From positions 142,284 to 206,283 of the forward strand of contig QEOQ01000515.1 of the NCBI GenBank assembly GCA_010279815.1: a DNA stretch of 64,000 nt. Reading direction: 5' to 3'. This stretch comes from Brachionus plicatilis (Eukaryota; Rotifera; Eurotatoria; Ploima; Brachionidae). Position 1 is the stretch's first letter. Each line of letters starts with the position of its first letter. Both the position numbers and the translations under genes were made by a program. A model generated the notes under the pieces. The model ran no database searches. It had not been told where the DNA came from and saw only the letters and a program-made list of their open reading frames with translations. Positions 1 through 11,763 of this stretch are shown here, piece after piece.

Positions 1-1700
1 ACATTTTTTTTTAAAACTTTTTTTAATGAATTTTTTTTGAATGATAATATTAATAATACCAAGCGGGTGGTTAGAACTTGTACTTGGTTCTTTATTTAAA
101 GTTAAAATTTTTTAAATTTAAGAAAAACATAAATGTAAAACAGTTATAAGATTTTTAAAACTGTTTATTTTAAAATTATTTGTATATTGATTAGAACTTT
201 TATTAAAAGAAGCAGTTTGGATAATTAAGGAAATAGAATTTTAAATTCAAATATGAGAATGAAATTTGAAATAGAGAAAAAAAAAGTTAGTAGCGAAATG
301 ATTGTATTTGGTTGAGTTGTGAAAAAGAGTTAGAGCTTTTTTTGGTATTTTTGGGACTCTTTTGTATGTAAAAATTACTTAAATAAAAAGGAAATTTTTA
401 AGATTAGTAAAAATTCAAAATAAAGTTACCATATTTTTTATTAATTTTCATTATTATTGTATTTTTAAAATCATTTAGAATTAATGAAAAGTTAAAAATT
501 AATTCAATTATAGATAATGGAGTATTATTTTAAAAATTTTATTATTTATTATGAATTGATAAATATATCAATTTAAATAGGCATCAAGCTATAAAACCTA
601 TAGAAAAAAAATTGGCGCTTTTTAGTTTAGTGATCTTACAAATTTCGTGATCTTTCTTAATATTTATTTTTAATCAGACTATAAAGATCACAAAAAAAAA
701 CAATTAATTAATCAATTAAAGAAATTTTTTTTTTATATTATTAATTAAAAATTTTAATTAATAAATATAAAAAAAAAATATTTTTGCCATCTCCCAATCT
801 TCCATGTCTTCTGCTATATTTGTAAGTGCTAATATAATTGATGTTAAAACTAAGAAAATCATAAATTGCATTATTTTTTTCAAGCATAATTTTGAATTGG
901 GCAATGACGATATTTAAAAATTTAAGAAAAAATGGGTTTTACTTTAAAATTTTGCTATTATTTATAAAAAGATTTATCTATTTTAAATGATTTATTTTTT
1001 ATTTGTAAATGTGCATCAAGCAGCAGTTCATTCTAAGCAAATATATCTTTATCTATTAGTAGATAAAAAATATTTAAGGCATAAAAATATCTTTAGTATA
1101 ATATCATAAACAAAATACTATTTGATCTGATTTTTTTGATCCTAAACTTCAAGATGCCAAGAAAATGACTTTCATCAAAAAAGATGAAAATTTTATGCTG
1201 TTAACTAATTTCATAAATTTATTATGACTAAAATAAACTAATCGAAATTACTAACATTTTAATATTCTTAAAAAAATGTGTTTTTTTATCAATATTCTTT
1301 TTACTATTATTTAATTTAGTATTTCATGAAATCATTAAAAAACAACACCACCAAAGAAGTAAAAAAAAAAGGTCTGGATATATCAGAAAAAACAAATGTT
1401 TCTGCTGATTAATTAATTTTATTCCGTTTAATTTTTTTTTAAATCTTTTTTGATGAATAAATAGAGCTCTCATCATATTATTTAAATCAAGTGTTTTTAG
1501 ATAAAAACTTTTAATATCTTGAAAATTATTATTTTCAAAATTCCGAATTACAAAACTCATCCACCTAATTTGTAATTTAAAAATTTAGATTCATTTTTTC
1601 TTAAAAAAGATAAATTGGATTTTTTAATAGAAAAATTTTTAAGTAAGTAAAAAAAATCTAATTTACTTTATTCTTAAGTGTTTTATATTTTAAAAAATTT
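1..1700. other. Non-coding AT-rich stretch with one repeat fragment
   Basis: No convincing coding region is seen on either strand; open frames are short and built from homopolymer-rich sequence. About 1085-1165 resembles the reverse complement of 44440-44520, with a shared core reading CCTAAACTTCAAGATGCC. It therefore looks like a fragment of the dispersed repeat family described at 5036-5527 and 46106-46590. The missing 5' exons of AASS were not found here. Confidence 0.6.
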
Positions 1701-1701
1701 T

Positions 1702-1925
1702 ATTTTTTTTAATGAAAGCCATTTTCTTACACTTATAAAAAGAATAAAATCTAAAGATATTTACTTTAAAACAATAAAAAATGTATATTCTATGCTCGAT
1801 GTAATCTATTTTATTTCAATGTAAAAACATTACAAAAATAGCTGCCATTTATTTTTTTATGGCATTACACTTTTATCATGTTTTTACAAAATTGAATGAA
1901 AATTTTCATTAAATGAACAAAAAAT
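1702..1925 (+). repeat. Direct repeat copy A (MITE-free paralogue)
   Basis: This segment is repeated at about 2592-2765. Both copies share the run from AATGAAAG.CATTTTC through TAGCTGCCATTTATTTTTT to TGAATGAAAATTTTCATTA, with small substitutions and one deletion. Copy A has an uninterrupted poly-T/AATG stretch at the place where the other copy carries a MITE, so it acts as a paralogous empty site. Confidence 0.75.
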
Positions 1926-2285
1926 ACATCATCTTTTTGATGAAATAGAATTAAATTTTAAATAAAATAATTGTGAATTGAGTTCGTTGAATTATGACAT
2001 GACCATGACATTAAAAAACTTGAAAGTATTGATGGTTTAAAGAAATTAACTATTATTTTTTATATTATTATCATCTATTAATATTTTTCTTTAAATATTT
2101 TTATGTCTTTAATGTTTTTAATCTAATAAAAGGTAAATATATTTTGCTACTCGATTTTTCTAATTTTCTTGATTTTTTATATATTATTTGACATTTTTTT
2201 TTCACTTTTTATTTGTTTAGAATGAACTGTTGCCTGATGCAAATTTAAATGTTTCATATTTTTAAAATTTTTATCTTTTTTAATG

Positions 2286-2591
2286 GCATTGTGAAATTTC
2301 ATACAAAACTTCCAATACACAAATAAAAAAATTTTTTAACTTTTGTTCTAGGTGTAAAAAACTTGTTCTGTAAATGAAAGAAACTTCTGTGGAAGTCTGT
2401 AAAATTGCACCCAATTCAAAAGATTTAAAAATAAAACGGAATTTGCACTGATTTTGCAGACTTCCACAGAAGGTGAAAAATTATTTGTTTCACTTTGTTT
2501 CATTTACAGAACAAGTTTTTGACACCTAGAACAAAAGTTATAAAATTTTTTTATTTGTGTATTGGAAGTTTTGTATGAAATTTCACAATGC
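2286..2591. mobile_element. 306-bp foldback MITE with 11-bp target duplication
   Basis: Near-perfect terminal inverted repeats of about 95 bp begin GCATTGTGAAATTTCATAC and end in its complement. Inner arms (TGTGGAAGTCTGTAAAAT and its complement) extend the hairpin. The element is flanked by CTTTTTTAATG at 2275-2285 and again at 2592-2602. It encodes no protein, so it is non-autonomous. The superfamily is unclear; the TIR resembles the GTGAAATT..AC ends of the elements at 21946 and 50385. Confidence 0.85.
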
Positions 2592-2765
2592 CTTTTTTAA
2601 TGAAAGTCATTTTCTTACACTTATAAAAAGAATAAAATCTAAAGATATTTAATTTAGAATAATAAAAAATATAAAAATGTAAAAACATTACAAAAATAGC
2701 TGCCATTTATTTTTTTATGGCATCACACTTTTATCATGTTTTTACAAAATTGAATGAAAATTTTC
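2592..2765 (+). repeat. Direct repeat copy B, next to AASS acceptor
   Basis: Second copy of the segment at 1702-1925, lying immediately downstream of the MITE. It runs to about 70 bp before the splice acceptor of the first visible AASS exon, so it lies inside an AASS intron if that gene is intact. Confidence 0.7.
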
Positions 2766-2836
2766 ATTAAAAGACGAAAAAAAAAAGAGCAGAAAAATAA
2801 ACAAATAATTTATTTTATTATTAAAAAAAAAAAAAG

Positions 2837-5800
2837 ATACAAGTCAACATTTGCCCGTGACATAGCCCCGTATTCAAGTGTGATAATAAATGGCATTTAC
2901 TGGGCACCGAATTCTCCCAAGCTAATTCGAATACCAGACGCCAAAAAGCTGCTTCAGCCAGCTCACCAGCCATGGCTGCCGTCAAGCCCCGGGTGTCCAT
3001 CTTTGCCGCATCGACTAGTCGCCATGTGCGACATATCGGCTGACCCGGGCGGCTCCATTGAATTCATGAAAGAATGTACCACAATAGACCATCCGTTTTG
3101 TTTGTACGACGCCGAAAATCACACCAACAAAGAGAGCTTCGGCGGCAACGGCGTCCTCGTCTGCTCAATAGACAACATGCCAACTCAATTACCGCGCGAA
3201 GCAAGCGAATACTTTGGCGACCTGCTGGTGCCGCACATCCATGAAATGGCCAAGTGCGACGCTCTCAAGGAGTTCGGCCAGCAACACATCGGTCATGTGG
3301 TCAAAAACGCAGTGATCACGGCCAACAGCAAGCTAACGTCCAACTACGAGTACATAGCGGCGCTGCGCGAAAAACAACGGACTCAGCGCGTCGTTGCGTC
3401 CTCTAGCAAAAAAGTGCTGGTGCTGGGCGCCGGCTACGTAAGCGACCCTGTCATCGAGTATTTGTCACGTGACCAAAATTTGTCGGTGACCGTGGTTTCG
3501 GCGCTGAAAAAAGAAGCGGACAAAATAGGGTCGAAGTACGCGTCGGCCAATCCTGTTGTGCTGGACGTGCAGCGCAGCGAAGGCGAATTGTCCAAGCTGA
3601 TCAAAAATCACGACATAGTCATTTCGCTGTTGCCCTACGTATACCATGCGTCAATTGCCGAAAAATGCATCAAACACAAAATAAACATGGTCACTGCCAG
3701 CTACTTGAGCAAAGAAATGAAGAGCCTACACGACTCGGCAGTTGGCCAAGGAGTCACCATTGTGAACGAGGTGGGTCTTGATCCGGGCATTGATCACATG
3801 CTGGCCATGCAGTGCTTTGACGAAATAAAAGAGTATGGTGGAGTGGTGGAAAAATTTCATTCGTATTGCGGCGGGCTGCCGGCACCCGAGTCCGCTAACA
3901 ACTCGCTCCGCTACAAATTCAATTGGTCACCCAGAGCAGTCCTCTTGAACACGATATCGGGCGCTCGCTACTTGAAAAATGGCAAAATAATTGAGATTGG
4001 CGCCAATGGTGCTTTGTTGGAGCAGGGATCGCGCTCTGTCTCCTTTCTGCCCGGTTTCAGCCTTGAAACTTTTCCCAATCGCGACTCCATCGCCTACATC
4101 GACCAGTACAACATAGACACAGTGAACTCGATTCTGCGAGGCACTCTCAGATACAAGGGCTTTAGTCAGAATGCGCTCGGTCTCATTAGACTCGGTCTTA
4201 TAAGTCTCAAGGACCACACTAGTTTGCACACTGCTGGACCCGACATAACATGGGTAATTCTTTACTTTTTTTATTTATTTTTTATTTTTGCTGGCATTGT
4301 GAATTTTGGTCACATAGTGAAAAAAAATTATTCATTTTTTAATAAATTAAATTAAAAATTAATAAAATAATTATAAGAAAAAATAGGCAAAATGAAGAAA
4401 ATTTTACATTTTTACATTTTTAGATTTTTTGTGCAATATTTGATAAAATTTTTATTTTTAATTTTAGAAATTAAATAATTTGGGAGAGTTTTTTTTTTTA
4501 TTTCTGAATAAAAAATACTTTTTTTACCCAAAATATTTTTTTCACATGTCAATAAGATTTAAATAGATTATTTATTTGATTAAGAAAAAAAAAAAAGAAA
4601 AATTTTATTTTGATGAAGAATTTTTGTTCAATTTGTATTTGAAATTCACAAAACCCTTTTTGCTTGAGTTTGCGTAAAATTTACAAGAAAAATTAATTTT
4701 CTTTTATTAAAAAAAAATTACTTTTACTAATTAATTCAATTCTAAACATTATATTTTTTGTATAAAGGATGATATTTAAGTGCATTTTTCAAATAATCAG
4801 TTTTTGTCAACAAAATAAATGAGTATAAATTTTGTCACAACTAAATAAAAAAAATAAGTATAGCAAAAAAATAAATAGTTGATGTCAGAAGCATTTTTTA
4901 GGCTAAATTTCATTAGTTTCATTAAGAAATATTTTTATCCTAGAATAAAAATATGTTAAATATGCTGAGGCACTAGCCGATTGATAAGATGAGTAACAGA
5001 AAACTTCGTAATCATATTAATTGTATTGAAAAAGGGGCAAATTGAAGTTCAAAATTTTTAGTTTTTGAGTTTAATAAAAAGTTATTATTAATCATTTTTT
5101 TAATAATAAATAACTAAACTTTTTTAAACATAAATTGTTTGATCTTTAATTAAATAGAAAATTATATGAATTTTTATCTGAAGTAAAAATAAAATCTTAA
5201 TCAATATTTTGAAATTTTGCAATTCAAAATTTAACTTTGTTTTACCGTAATGTATTTTAATTAATATTTAATTGCCATTTTAAGTCTCAATTTGGATGTC
5301 TTAATGTGGATTTTAAATTTGTATTTTTAGTTTTCAAAATAATGATTTTAGAAAAATCAATTAAAAATCAATTAGATAAAAAAAAGTTGTTTTTTTTTTT
5401 AATTAAAATAGCAAACATCTTATGTTTAATTATAAAAAAATTAAAAAAGGTGATTTTATCATTTTTATTAATACTACAGTCAATTACGTTTTGGTCATTT
5501 GATCATTATCATGAACTTCAAGTTGCCTGAAAAAGGCTGTAAATTTGCTTCAAGGTACCTTTATAATAAAGTAATAAAGTAATAAAGGTTAGTCAACCCT
5601 TTCCGACAAGTCATATCCTACAATTTTAACTAAATGAAATAACAAAATTTATTTTTAAATTTTAAATAATTAAAGATTTAAATAAACGGGTTCCTGATTT
5701 AAATATTCGGGTATGTACTAGATTAGTGAATATTTTTGATAATCATACTGAAATTTCAAAAATCTTAATTTTTAAAAATTAATTGTGTTATTCCATTTGG

Positions 5801-7779
5801 TTAAAATTGTCTGAAATGACTTTGTCGGCAAGACTGCTACCGTCTTAGCCATATTAATAGTTTCGTAGTAATTTTTAAGTATATATTAAGAATCCTGTTG
5901 TAGTAAAATATAAAGTTGGTCAAAAGGCAGAAGCCAAAAAATGTCTAGAAAAGCAAAAAATTTTTTTATTTTTATGTATGATTTACTAATTAATTTAAAT
6001 TGACGATAAAATTAATATGAAGTAAAAAGAAATAAAAATTGACTAATTACCGAGAATAAATTTATTTAAACTATAAAAAATTATTTGTGTCATAAACTAA
6101 TTATAGATGAGCTTTGAATAAAAATAATCAAATGTTTTTTATTGTTTTCATTGAATTTTATTCTGGAAGTAACAAGATATTCATTTACATACTTAGATCA
6201 TAAAAACACTATAATATAAAGTAAAATGCAAAAAAAAAATATTGAAAAATAATGAAAAAGGGATAGTTGTTACAGCATACATCAAAATCTTTAAAACATA
6301 TTTAGAATCCTTTAAAAAATGTACAAAAATCTTTTCAACATACTTTAACTTTTAAACTAACTATATGCTAATAATCCTAAATATTCTGTTTAACATACTA
6401 AATTAATTATATATTGGTCATTTTTTTTTAGAAAATAATTATTAAAACTTCTAAGATAAAATCAAAATTTTCATTTTTTTCGAAAAAAAAGAAAGTAAAA
6501 TTTTTAAAATTGATTTATTTTCCAAATTTGCAATAAAAAAATAAATTTCAATGTTTCAAAGCCTTTAAAAAATTGAAATTTATTTTTAATATTTTTAATT
6601 CAAAATTAAACGTTTAAATTTGATTTAAAAATTTTGTGTGTAAAAGATATGTTTATTTTTATGTAAAATCTGTTTTAAACTTTTGATGTATGTTTGATAT
6701 GTTAGTATGTTTTGATTAAAATTTTGAATGTTAAAAATTTTTTTTTATTTTTGTAATACACTTTTTAAGCCAAATTTTATTTGAATGTTTTTTAAATGAT
6801 TTTTTTGATTATTATTATCAAGAATTGTGAATTATAGCACAAAAAATAACTTAATTGCTTTTGTAAATTGAAGAAAAAAACATTTGAGTTTTTTTATTTA
6901 TGTTCTTTAATTTCTAAATTCCAAAATTCACAATATTATTTTAATTTCATTTTATAATATGGCAGAAAATTAAAACCAATTTTATTAATATTAAAAAAAA
7001 ATAACTAGAAAATTACATTATAGAATAATTAAATAATATTTTATTAGAAATAGAACGAATATAATTAATTATTTTCAAAATTGTCACCAAATTTACTAAT
7101 CGTATTCTCTAATAAATTTAAAAAAAAAAAACTTTTTTTATTTTTATTTAATCTAAGCGTCAATTTATGTGCGATCTGCTAAGTATTGATCGCGATACTT
7201 ACTATGAGAATGTAAAGAGTGCTATTTACGATAAACTAAATCATGATGCCGATTTGACTGATGCTGTGGAACAATTGGGACTTTTGTCCGATGATTTGGT
7301 TGAGAAACTGGGAAATCCACTAGACTCGTTGGCCAAGCACTTGTCAGTTCGTTTGGCATATGGTAAAAAAAAAGATAATTTTTTTTTGTTTGAACAAAAT
7401 TTTAATTGAGCTAAAAATTTAAGATGAAGGCGAACGCGATATAATCATAATGCATCATGAAGTCGGCTATAAACTGTCAAATGGACAAAACGAGTCTAAA
7501 ACTATTGATTTTATTCACTATGGGGAAATAAATGGCCAAACAGCTATGGCCAAGACTGTCGGTCTGCCAGCTGCCATAGCGGCAAAAATGGTTCTAGAAA
7601 GTGAGCGTTTTTTTCTCTTTTTAAATTATCAATTCTATTTTTTATAAAATTTTTAATTTGCAGAAGAGATACAAACAACAGGAATGGTTTTGCCATTGTC
7701 TAAAGATATTTACAAGCCAATATTAAGTCGATTGCAGTCCGAGGGTTTACACTGGACCGAAACAATTAAAAAATTTTAA
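2837..7779 (+). CDS. AASS: Alpha-aminoadipic semialdehyde synthase, 3' part
   Basis: Bifunctional mitochondrial lysine-ketoglutarate reductase/saccharopine dehydrogenase, the first two steps of lysine breakdown. Four exons can be placed: 2837-4253, 7158-7362, 7424-7600 and 7664-7779 (stop 7777-7779). All have GT..AG introns, of 2904, 61 and 63 bp, and the reading frame is kept across every junction. The first exon opens in the C-terminal part of the reductase domain (VIINGIYWAPNSPKLI; CDISADPGGSIEFMKECTT) and runs into the dehydrogenase NAD-binding segment (VLVLGAGYVSDP). Later exons carry GEINGQTAMAKTVGLP and LPLSKDIYKPIL. About 340-380 N-terminal residues expected for the family are absent and no exon for them is visible upstream, so the gene is either cut by a long intron reaching outside the window or truncated. 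Exon 2837-4253 is clearly more GC-rich than the last three exons. Confidence 0.93.
4254..7157 (+). other. Large AASS intron with a repeat insertion
   Basis: A 2.9-kb intron in a window where other introns are about 50-60 bp. It contains the 492-bp repeat at 5036-5527 and, at 4388-4455, a piece that resembles 30027-30097 (shared ATTTTTAGATTTTTTGTGCA). A small hairpin with AATTGTGAATT / AATTCACAAT arms lies near 6823-6933. No coding exon was recognised inside. Confidence 0.7.
5036..5527 (+). mobile_element. About 490-bp non-autonomous repeat (copy 1)
   Basis: Ends are inverted: GGCAAATTGAAGTTC at the left and GAACTTCAAGTTGCC at the right. A second copy, in the opposite orientation, is at 46106-46590, with matching interior landmarks (AACATCTTATGTTTAAT, ATCAATATTTTGAAATT, AGAAAATTATATGA). 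The interior is AT-rich without a credible ORF. Related ends occur near 1145, 38600, 44475, 53100, 55110 and 56330. Confidence 0.75.
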
Positions 7780-7825
7780 TCGTGTTTTAGTTGAATTTTA
7801 TTCAAAAAAAAAAAATTTTAATGTA

Positions 7826-7831
7826 AATAAA
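7826..7831 (+). promoter_or_regulatory. AASS polyadenylation signal
   Basis: AATAAA about 47 bp after the AASS stop codon, in the usual place for a poly(A) signal. Supported by position only. Confidence 0.5.
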
Positions 7832-9375
7832 GTTATAACTTTTAATTTTTTGTTTTAACTGATTAGAACACATACCAAAACCATACAAGGCTTAAATAAA
7901 TAAACATAGTTTTAATTTTAGTGAGATAATTTTTTTTTATTAATTTGAAAAATATTTTTTAAAGACAAAGCTAATTTCAAATCTTGATTAATCAATTTTT
8001 TAACTTTTTGTTTTATGCGATTTAGTTTATTCAAACAAATATTTTTCTTTTAAAATAGATTATATTGGATGGCTTCAATTCGATGAAACAATTTAAATTA
8101 AATTTAAAATAAACTTTAATTGTAAAATATCTTAAAATTTAAGAACTAAAAAAAATAACTTATTTTTTTAAAACTGATGAAAAAAGCCTTTGTATCATTT
8201 TTTAAATTATGATAGATCGATTTTTGGACAGTCTTGCATATGATCTTTTCTTTACAATAAACACAATTTTATTGTATTTTAATTTTGTTTAGCTTGAGAA
8301 TAGTCGAAAGCATTTTTAGTTTATCTAAGAAAGTTTTTTTTTATGATTGTATTTTCATATAAGAATATACTCGGATGATCTTAAAGAACATGAGATTTTA
8401 GATTTTATTTATTGTAAACAGAAAGAATATTTCTTTAACTTTTTCTTTCTTAATAGTTCAATAGTGCTCTAAATTTTCACATTGATAGTTCTTTACTGTT
8501 TACTGATATTTTCAGTGATACAAATTTTTGTATTTCAACCATAAGGAAATACTCATTCAGAAATAAACAATTAGAATTTATTTTGAATATTTTTTATTTA
8601 ATTAATAGTTTTTAATAATGAAATGTGTTTATTAAAATTAATTTTAAAATTATAGAAATTTTAATTAAATATATTAAAACTAAAAAAGCTGATAAGCGAG
8701 ATCCATTATGAAAAATCTGAAAACCTATAAAATGGAAAAAATTAAGATCCTGTGATCATTAATAATAGATTTCACAAAATTTTTGATTCTTGTTAACACT
8801 AGATTCAGAAATTTTTTTTCAACTCTGCTACTGTTAATAAAAATTTTTTTCCCCAAATAAATATTCTCAAAATTTTATTTTTTTTAATTATTTTATACTT
8901 TTCATATTTCCAATAATAAAAACATAAAAAAAATTATTTTAAACAATGACTACCTTCTCAAATTTGTACCAATAATGCTACACTAGCCACGTGAGAGCAG
9001 TCATTCTGAAGACAATTTAGAAGACCAAGCAAAATTTTCATGCCATAAAATTTACAAAATTTTTTTTTAATTTAAATTCAAAAAATCAGCTAATTTAAAA
9101 AATAAAATAAAATTTTTGAGTCTAAAAAATAGACTCACAAAGAGAAAAAGCGAGCAAAAAAGCTTCGATAAATCCATTCCAGGCAACTAAGCCAATTTTT
9201 CAACAACAAAAAAAGCATGCTTTCCAAAACTTACGCCAATATTTCATAGCATGGTCTCTTCACTCAATCATCGGCTTTACAATTAAACCAAAATAAAATT
9301 TAAGATTTAGTCATTTTTTAAAAATTCAATTCTTTTTTTCTTTTGGCTTAAGCAACAACAAAAAAGACAACAAAA
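7832..9375. other. Intergenic; 5' region of the Gln-rich gene
   Basis: No gene was recognised from 7832 to about 8940. From 8950 to 9375 base composition becomes more balanced and leads to the start of the downstream gene, so it probably holds promoter and 5' UTR. A CACGTG E-box palindrome is at 8988-8993. No TATA box is obvious. Confidence 0.4.
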
Positions 9376-9839
9376 ATGAGCAGCAAAAAACAAGTGTTCG
9401 ACAATTCAACTCCAATTAAGGCCGGTCGCAGCCACAGAACCAAATTTCAAAAGCTCAACAATTCAGATGAAGTGACCGAGGTTGAAATAGCCGAAAAGAA
9501 CGCCCAAGTTCCAGTGCTTGGCTGCGAAACCGGCCATCCAATGTTGCCCAACTCTTCAGCTGAACACTCCATAGACGGCTCATTGGAGGACTCGGCAATG
9601 ACCAACGAAGCCTCCTATCCACCCTACCAAGAGATAAATGTGAACACAAACGGTGCTTACGACTACCAAAACGGAGCTGTGCCTGTTCAAATTGGTTCAC
9701 CCTACTACGTCTACCAGTCGCCTTACACTCAGCCAGAATACCAGATAATGAACACTCCGCAGCAAAACTGCAGTCTTTACCAGGCCTATGTGTACGACCC
9801 GAACCTCGGCGCGTACACTCTCAACACCTACTCTCCAAT

Positions 9840-9870
<31 letters not shown>

Positions 9871-10677
9871 CAGTTGTCATCGCCGCAGCAGCAGACTTCA
9901 CTGCTCGGCTCCTACCAGACTCCGCGTCAGCCACAAAATTTGTACAACATGGTCAACTCGTGCATGTCACCAATGGACTCCACTGTTCCGACTTCGAATG
10001 AGAGCGCGGCCAATTCGCCATGCCAGTACCAGTACGTCATGTATCCCACTCAAAACACATATTTGTCTCCGATGGCCGCACCGCAGACCTACATGATGTA
10101 TCAGCCTGCACCAGCCCAGCAACAAACTCCCACTAGTGTGCCCACCGAAAAGACCAAGGGCAGAAAGAGCAGCAAAAAAAGCGCCAAGAACCAAATGACC
10201 AGTGTGGAGAGCACGCCTGCATTTCCCACTTGTGACCAGAACCAAAGCATCTACCAGTCGAACAGTGCCAGCCCGATAAGCAGCCAAGATCAGCACATCG
10301 ATGAACACAGCTCTCAAGGCATGTACATGACACAGCCGATTGAGACAATGTATCCGTCGCCTGTGTCCATGTGCTCGCCAGCTGGCTCCGAGAACCCGTA
10401 TGCGTTCTGTGATCAGAATGGCATGTTCAATATGCAAAACTACTATGATTATGTTAACGGAGGCATCCAGAGCTTTGGAGATGACGAAGAAGAGGAGGAA
10501 GAAGACTTGGACCAGGAAAATGAGCAGTTGGCATGCTACACTTGTCGCGGTAGACGCATGTGCTTCTGCTATTTTCTTAAAGTAAGATACTACAAGTTTC
10601 CCTCATTTTTGGACCTAGTTGATCATCAGTACAAAAAATGGAGACAAAATATGATGAAAGCCAAAAAGTCAAACTAA
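9376..10677 (+). CDS. Gln/Tyr-rich low-complexity protein, CxxC tail
   Basis: Intact 433-codon single-exon frame starting at an ATG in an A-rich context. Not recognised. The N-terminus is basic (residues 1-30). The middle is a long disordered segment rich in Gln, Tyr, Pro, Ser and Asn, with a CAG/CAA-coded poly-Gln run at about residues 156-166 and a Lys/Ser patch (KGRKSSKKSAKNQ). Near the end is an acidic run (DDEEEEEEDLDQENE), then a compact-looking tail with CYTCRGRRMCFCYF followed by YYKFPSFLDLVDHQYKKWRQ. The tail is the only part likely to be folded, with four Cys that could bind metal. The frame is much more GC-rich than its surroundings. A GTAAGA after CYFLK would make a good donor, but the frame stays protein-like beyond it, so I keep it unspliced. 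Confidence 0.75.
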
Positions 10678-10967
10678 CTCATTTTTGATGTGAGTGTTGT
10701 TATATAGTTTCTTAAAAAAAAAAAATAATTTTTCCTCTTTTTTTAGTATTAATTAAATTTTGTTTTTTAAAAATATCTAATGCTAATTGTAAAAAAAAAA
10801 TTAAAATTTCGAATGTCTTAATTATTCAATATTATTAAAATCAAAATATTCCGATTTCGATTTATTTTAGTGATTTTAGTCTAAAGAATTTTTTGTCTTC
10901 TTTACCCATTTTTTCTTTCTGTGTGTATTTAATTTAGGACAAAAATTGTTTTTGATTTAATTTAAGA

Positions 10968-11067
10968 NNNNNNNNNNNNNNNNNNNNNNNNNNNNNNNNN
11001 NNNNNNNNNNNNNNNNNNNNNNNNNNNNNNNNNNNNNNNNNNNNNNNNNNNNNNNNNNNNNNNNNNN
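10968..11067. other. Assembly gap (100 N)
   Basis: Exactly 100 N, the conventional size for a gap of unknown length. Sequence just after it (11068-11115) matches the right part of the repeats at 12265-12335 and 15817-15880, which suggests that the repeat stopped the assembly. Confidence 0.95.
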
Positions 11068-11438
11068 TTATCTATTTTTTATTTTATTTATTTCAAAATA
11101 TTCGTCCCATAGACTTTTTATAAAGCAAAAAAAAACAGCGATTTTCACTTAGCTTTTCAATTTTTTTTAAAATGTACTAAGCATTTAAAATTAAACATTG
11201 ATTAAATTTTAGTTCATTTAATTAATTCAAATAATAAAGTTTATTTAAAGGTTTAATTTATTTTTATTTAATTGAAAAAAAAAATTAATTTTTTAAAAAA
11301 CATGTTCAAAATTTTAGCTAAAATTTCGAATATTTTTGTTAATTTAAAAAAAAAACTTGAAATCAAAAGAAATTTGACAATTATTATGAAAATAAAAAAT
11401 GAATATTTACATTTATTTAAGGCATTCTCTGCTTCTAA

Positions 11439-11563
11439 ATTGAGAATGTCGCTGACTTTATGGCTCGGATGAGTGGCGCTGTTTATGATGAACGTCCCAC
11501 TTGCTTCTTAAGGGAAGGTGCCGTCATAACTATGCCATTTGCGGGTCCCAAACCAGGATGAGA
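11439..11563 (+). pseudogene. Possible orphan 3' exon, unknown protein
   Basis: A short, unusually GC-rich segment reads in one frame as NVADFMARMSGAVYDERP, then TCFLREGAVITMPFAGPKPG and a TGA stop, and is preceded by an AG that could serve as acceptor. It looks like the last exon of a gene whose remainder lies in or before the assembly gap, or a remnant of one. The protein family was not recognised. Confidence 0.3.
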
Positions 11564-11616
11564 AAATAAGAGGGTGGCATTTTTAAAAATATCATTAAAT
11601 TTCACATGACAAACTT

Positions 11617-11760
11617 GATTCATTTAATTGCTAAGATGACGGTTAAAATTATTTTATAAAATTTCATAAGCTTTATGATTTAAAACAAAATATTCACCTT
11701 GACTACAAATTTATCAACAAAAGATTTCGACAAGAGGTTTTTTTACCGATGCTATGCTTG
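11617..11760 (+). repeat. Repeat Y copy 1 (paired with 12466-12600)
   Basis: Contains GCTAAGATGACGGTTAAAAT and CGACAAGAGGTTTTTTTACC, both found again at 12466-12600 with few differences. It directly precedes repeat X copy 1. Confidence 0.75.
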
Positions 11761-11763
11761 AAA

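Noticed and set aside
5306..5530. 74-codon frame in the AASS intron
   Set aside because: It lies inside the non-autonomous repeat, is almost all AT codons, and is not conserved as a frame in the other copy.
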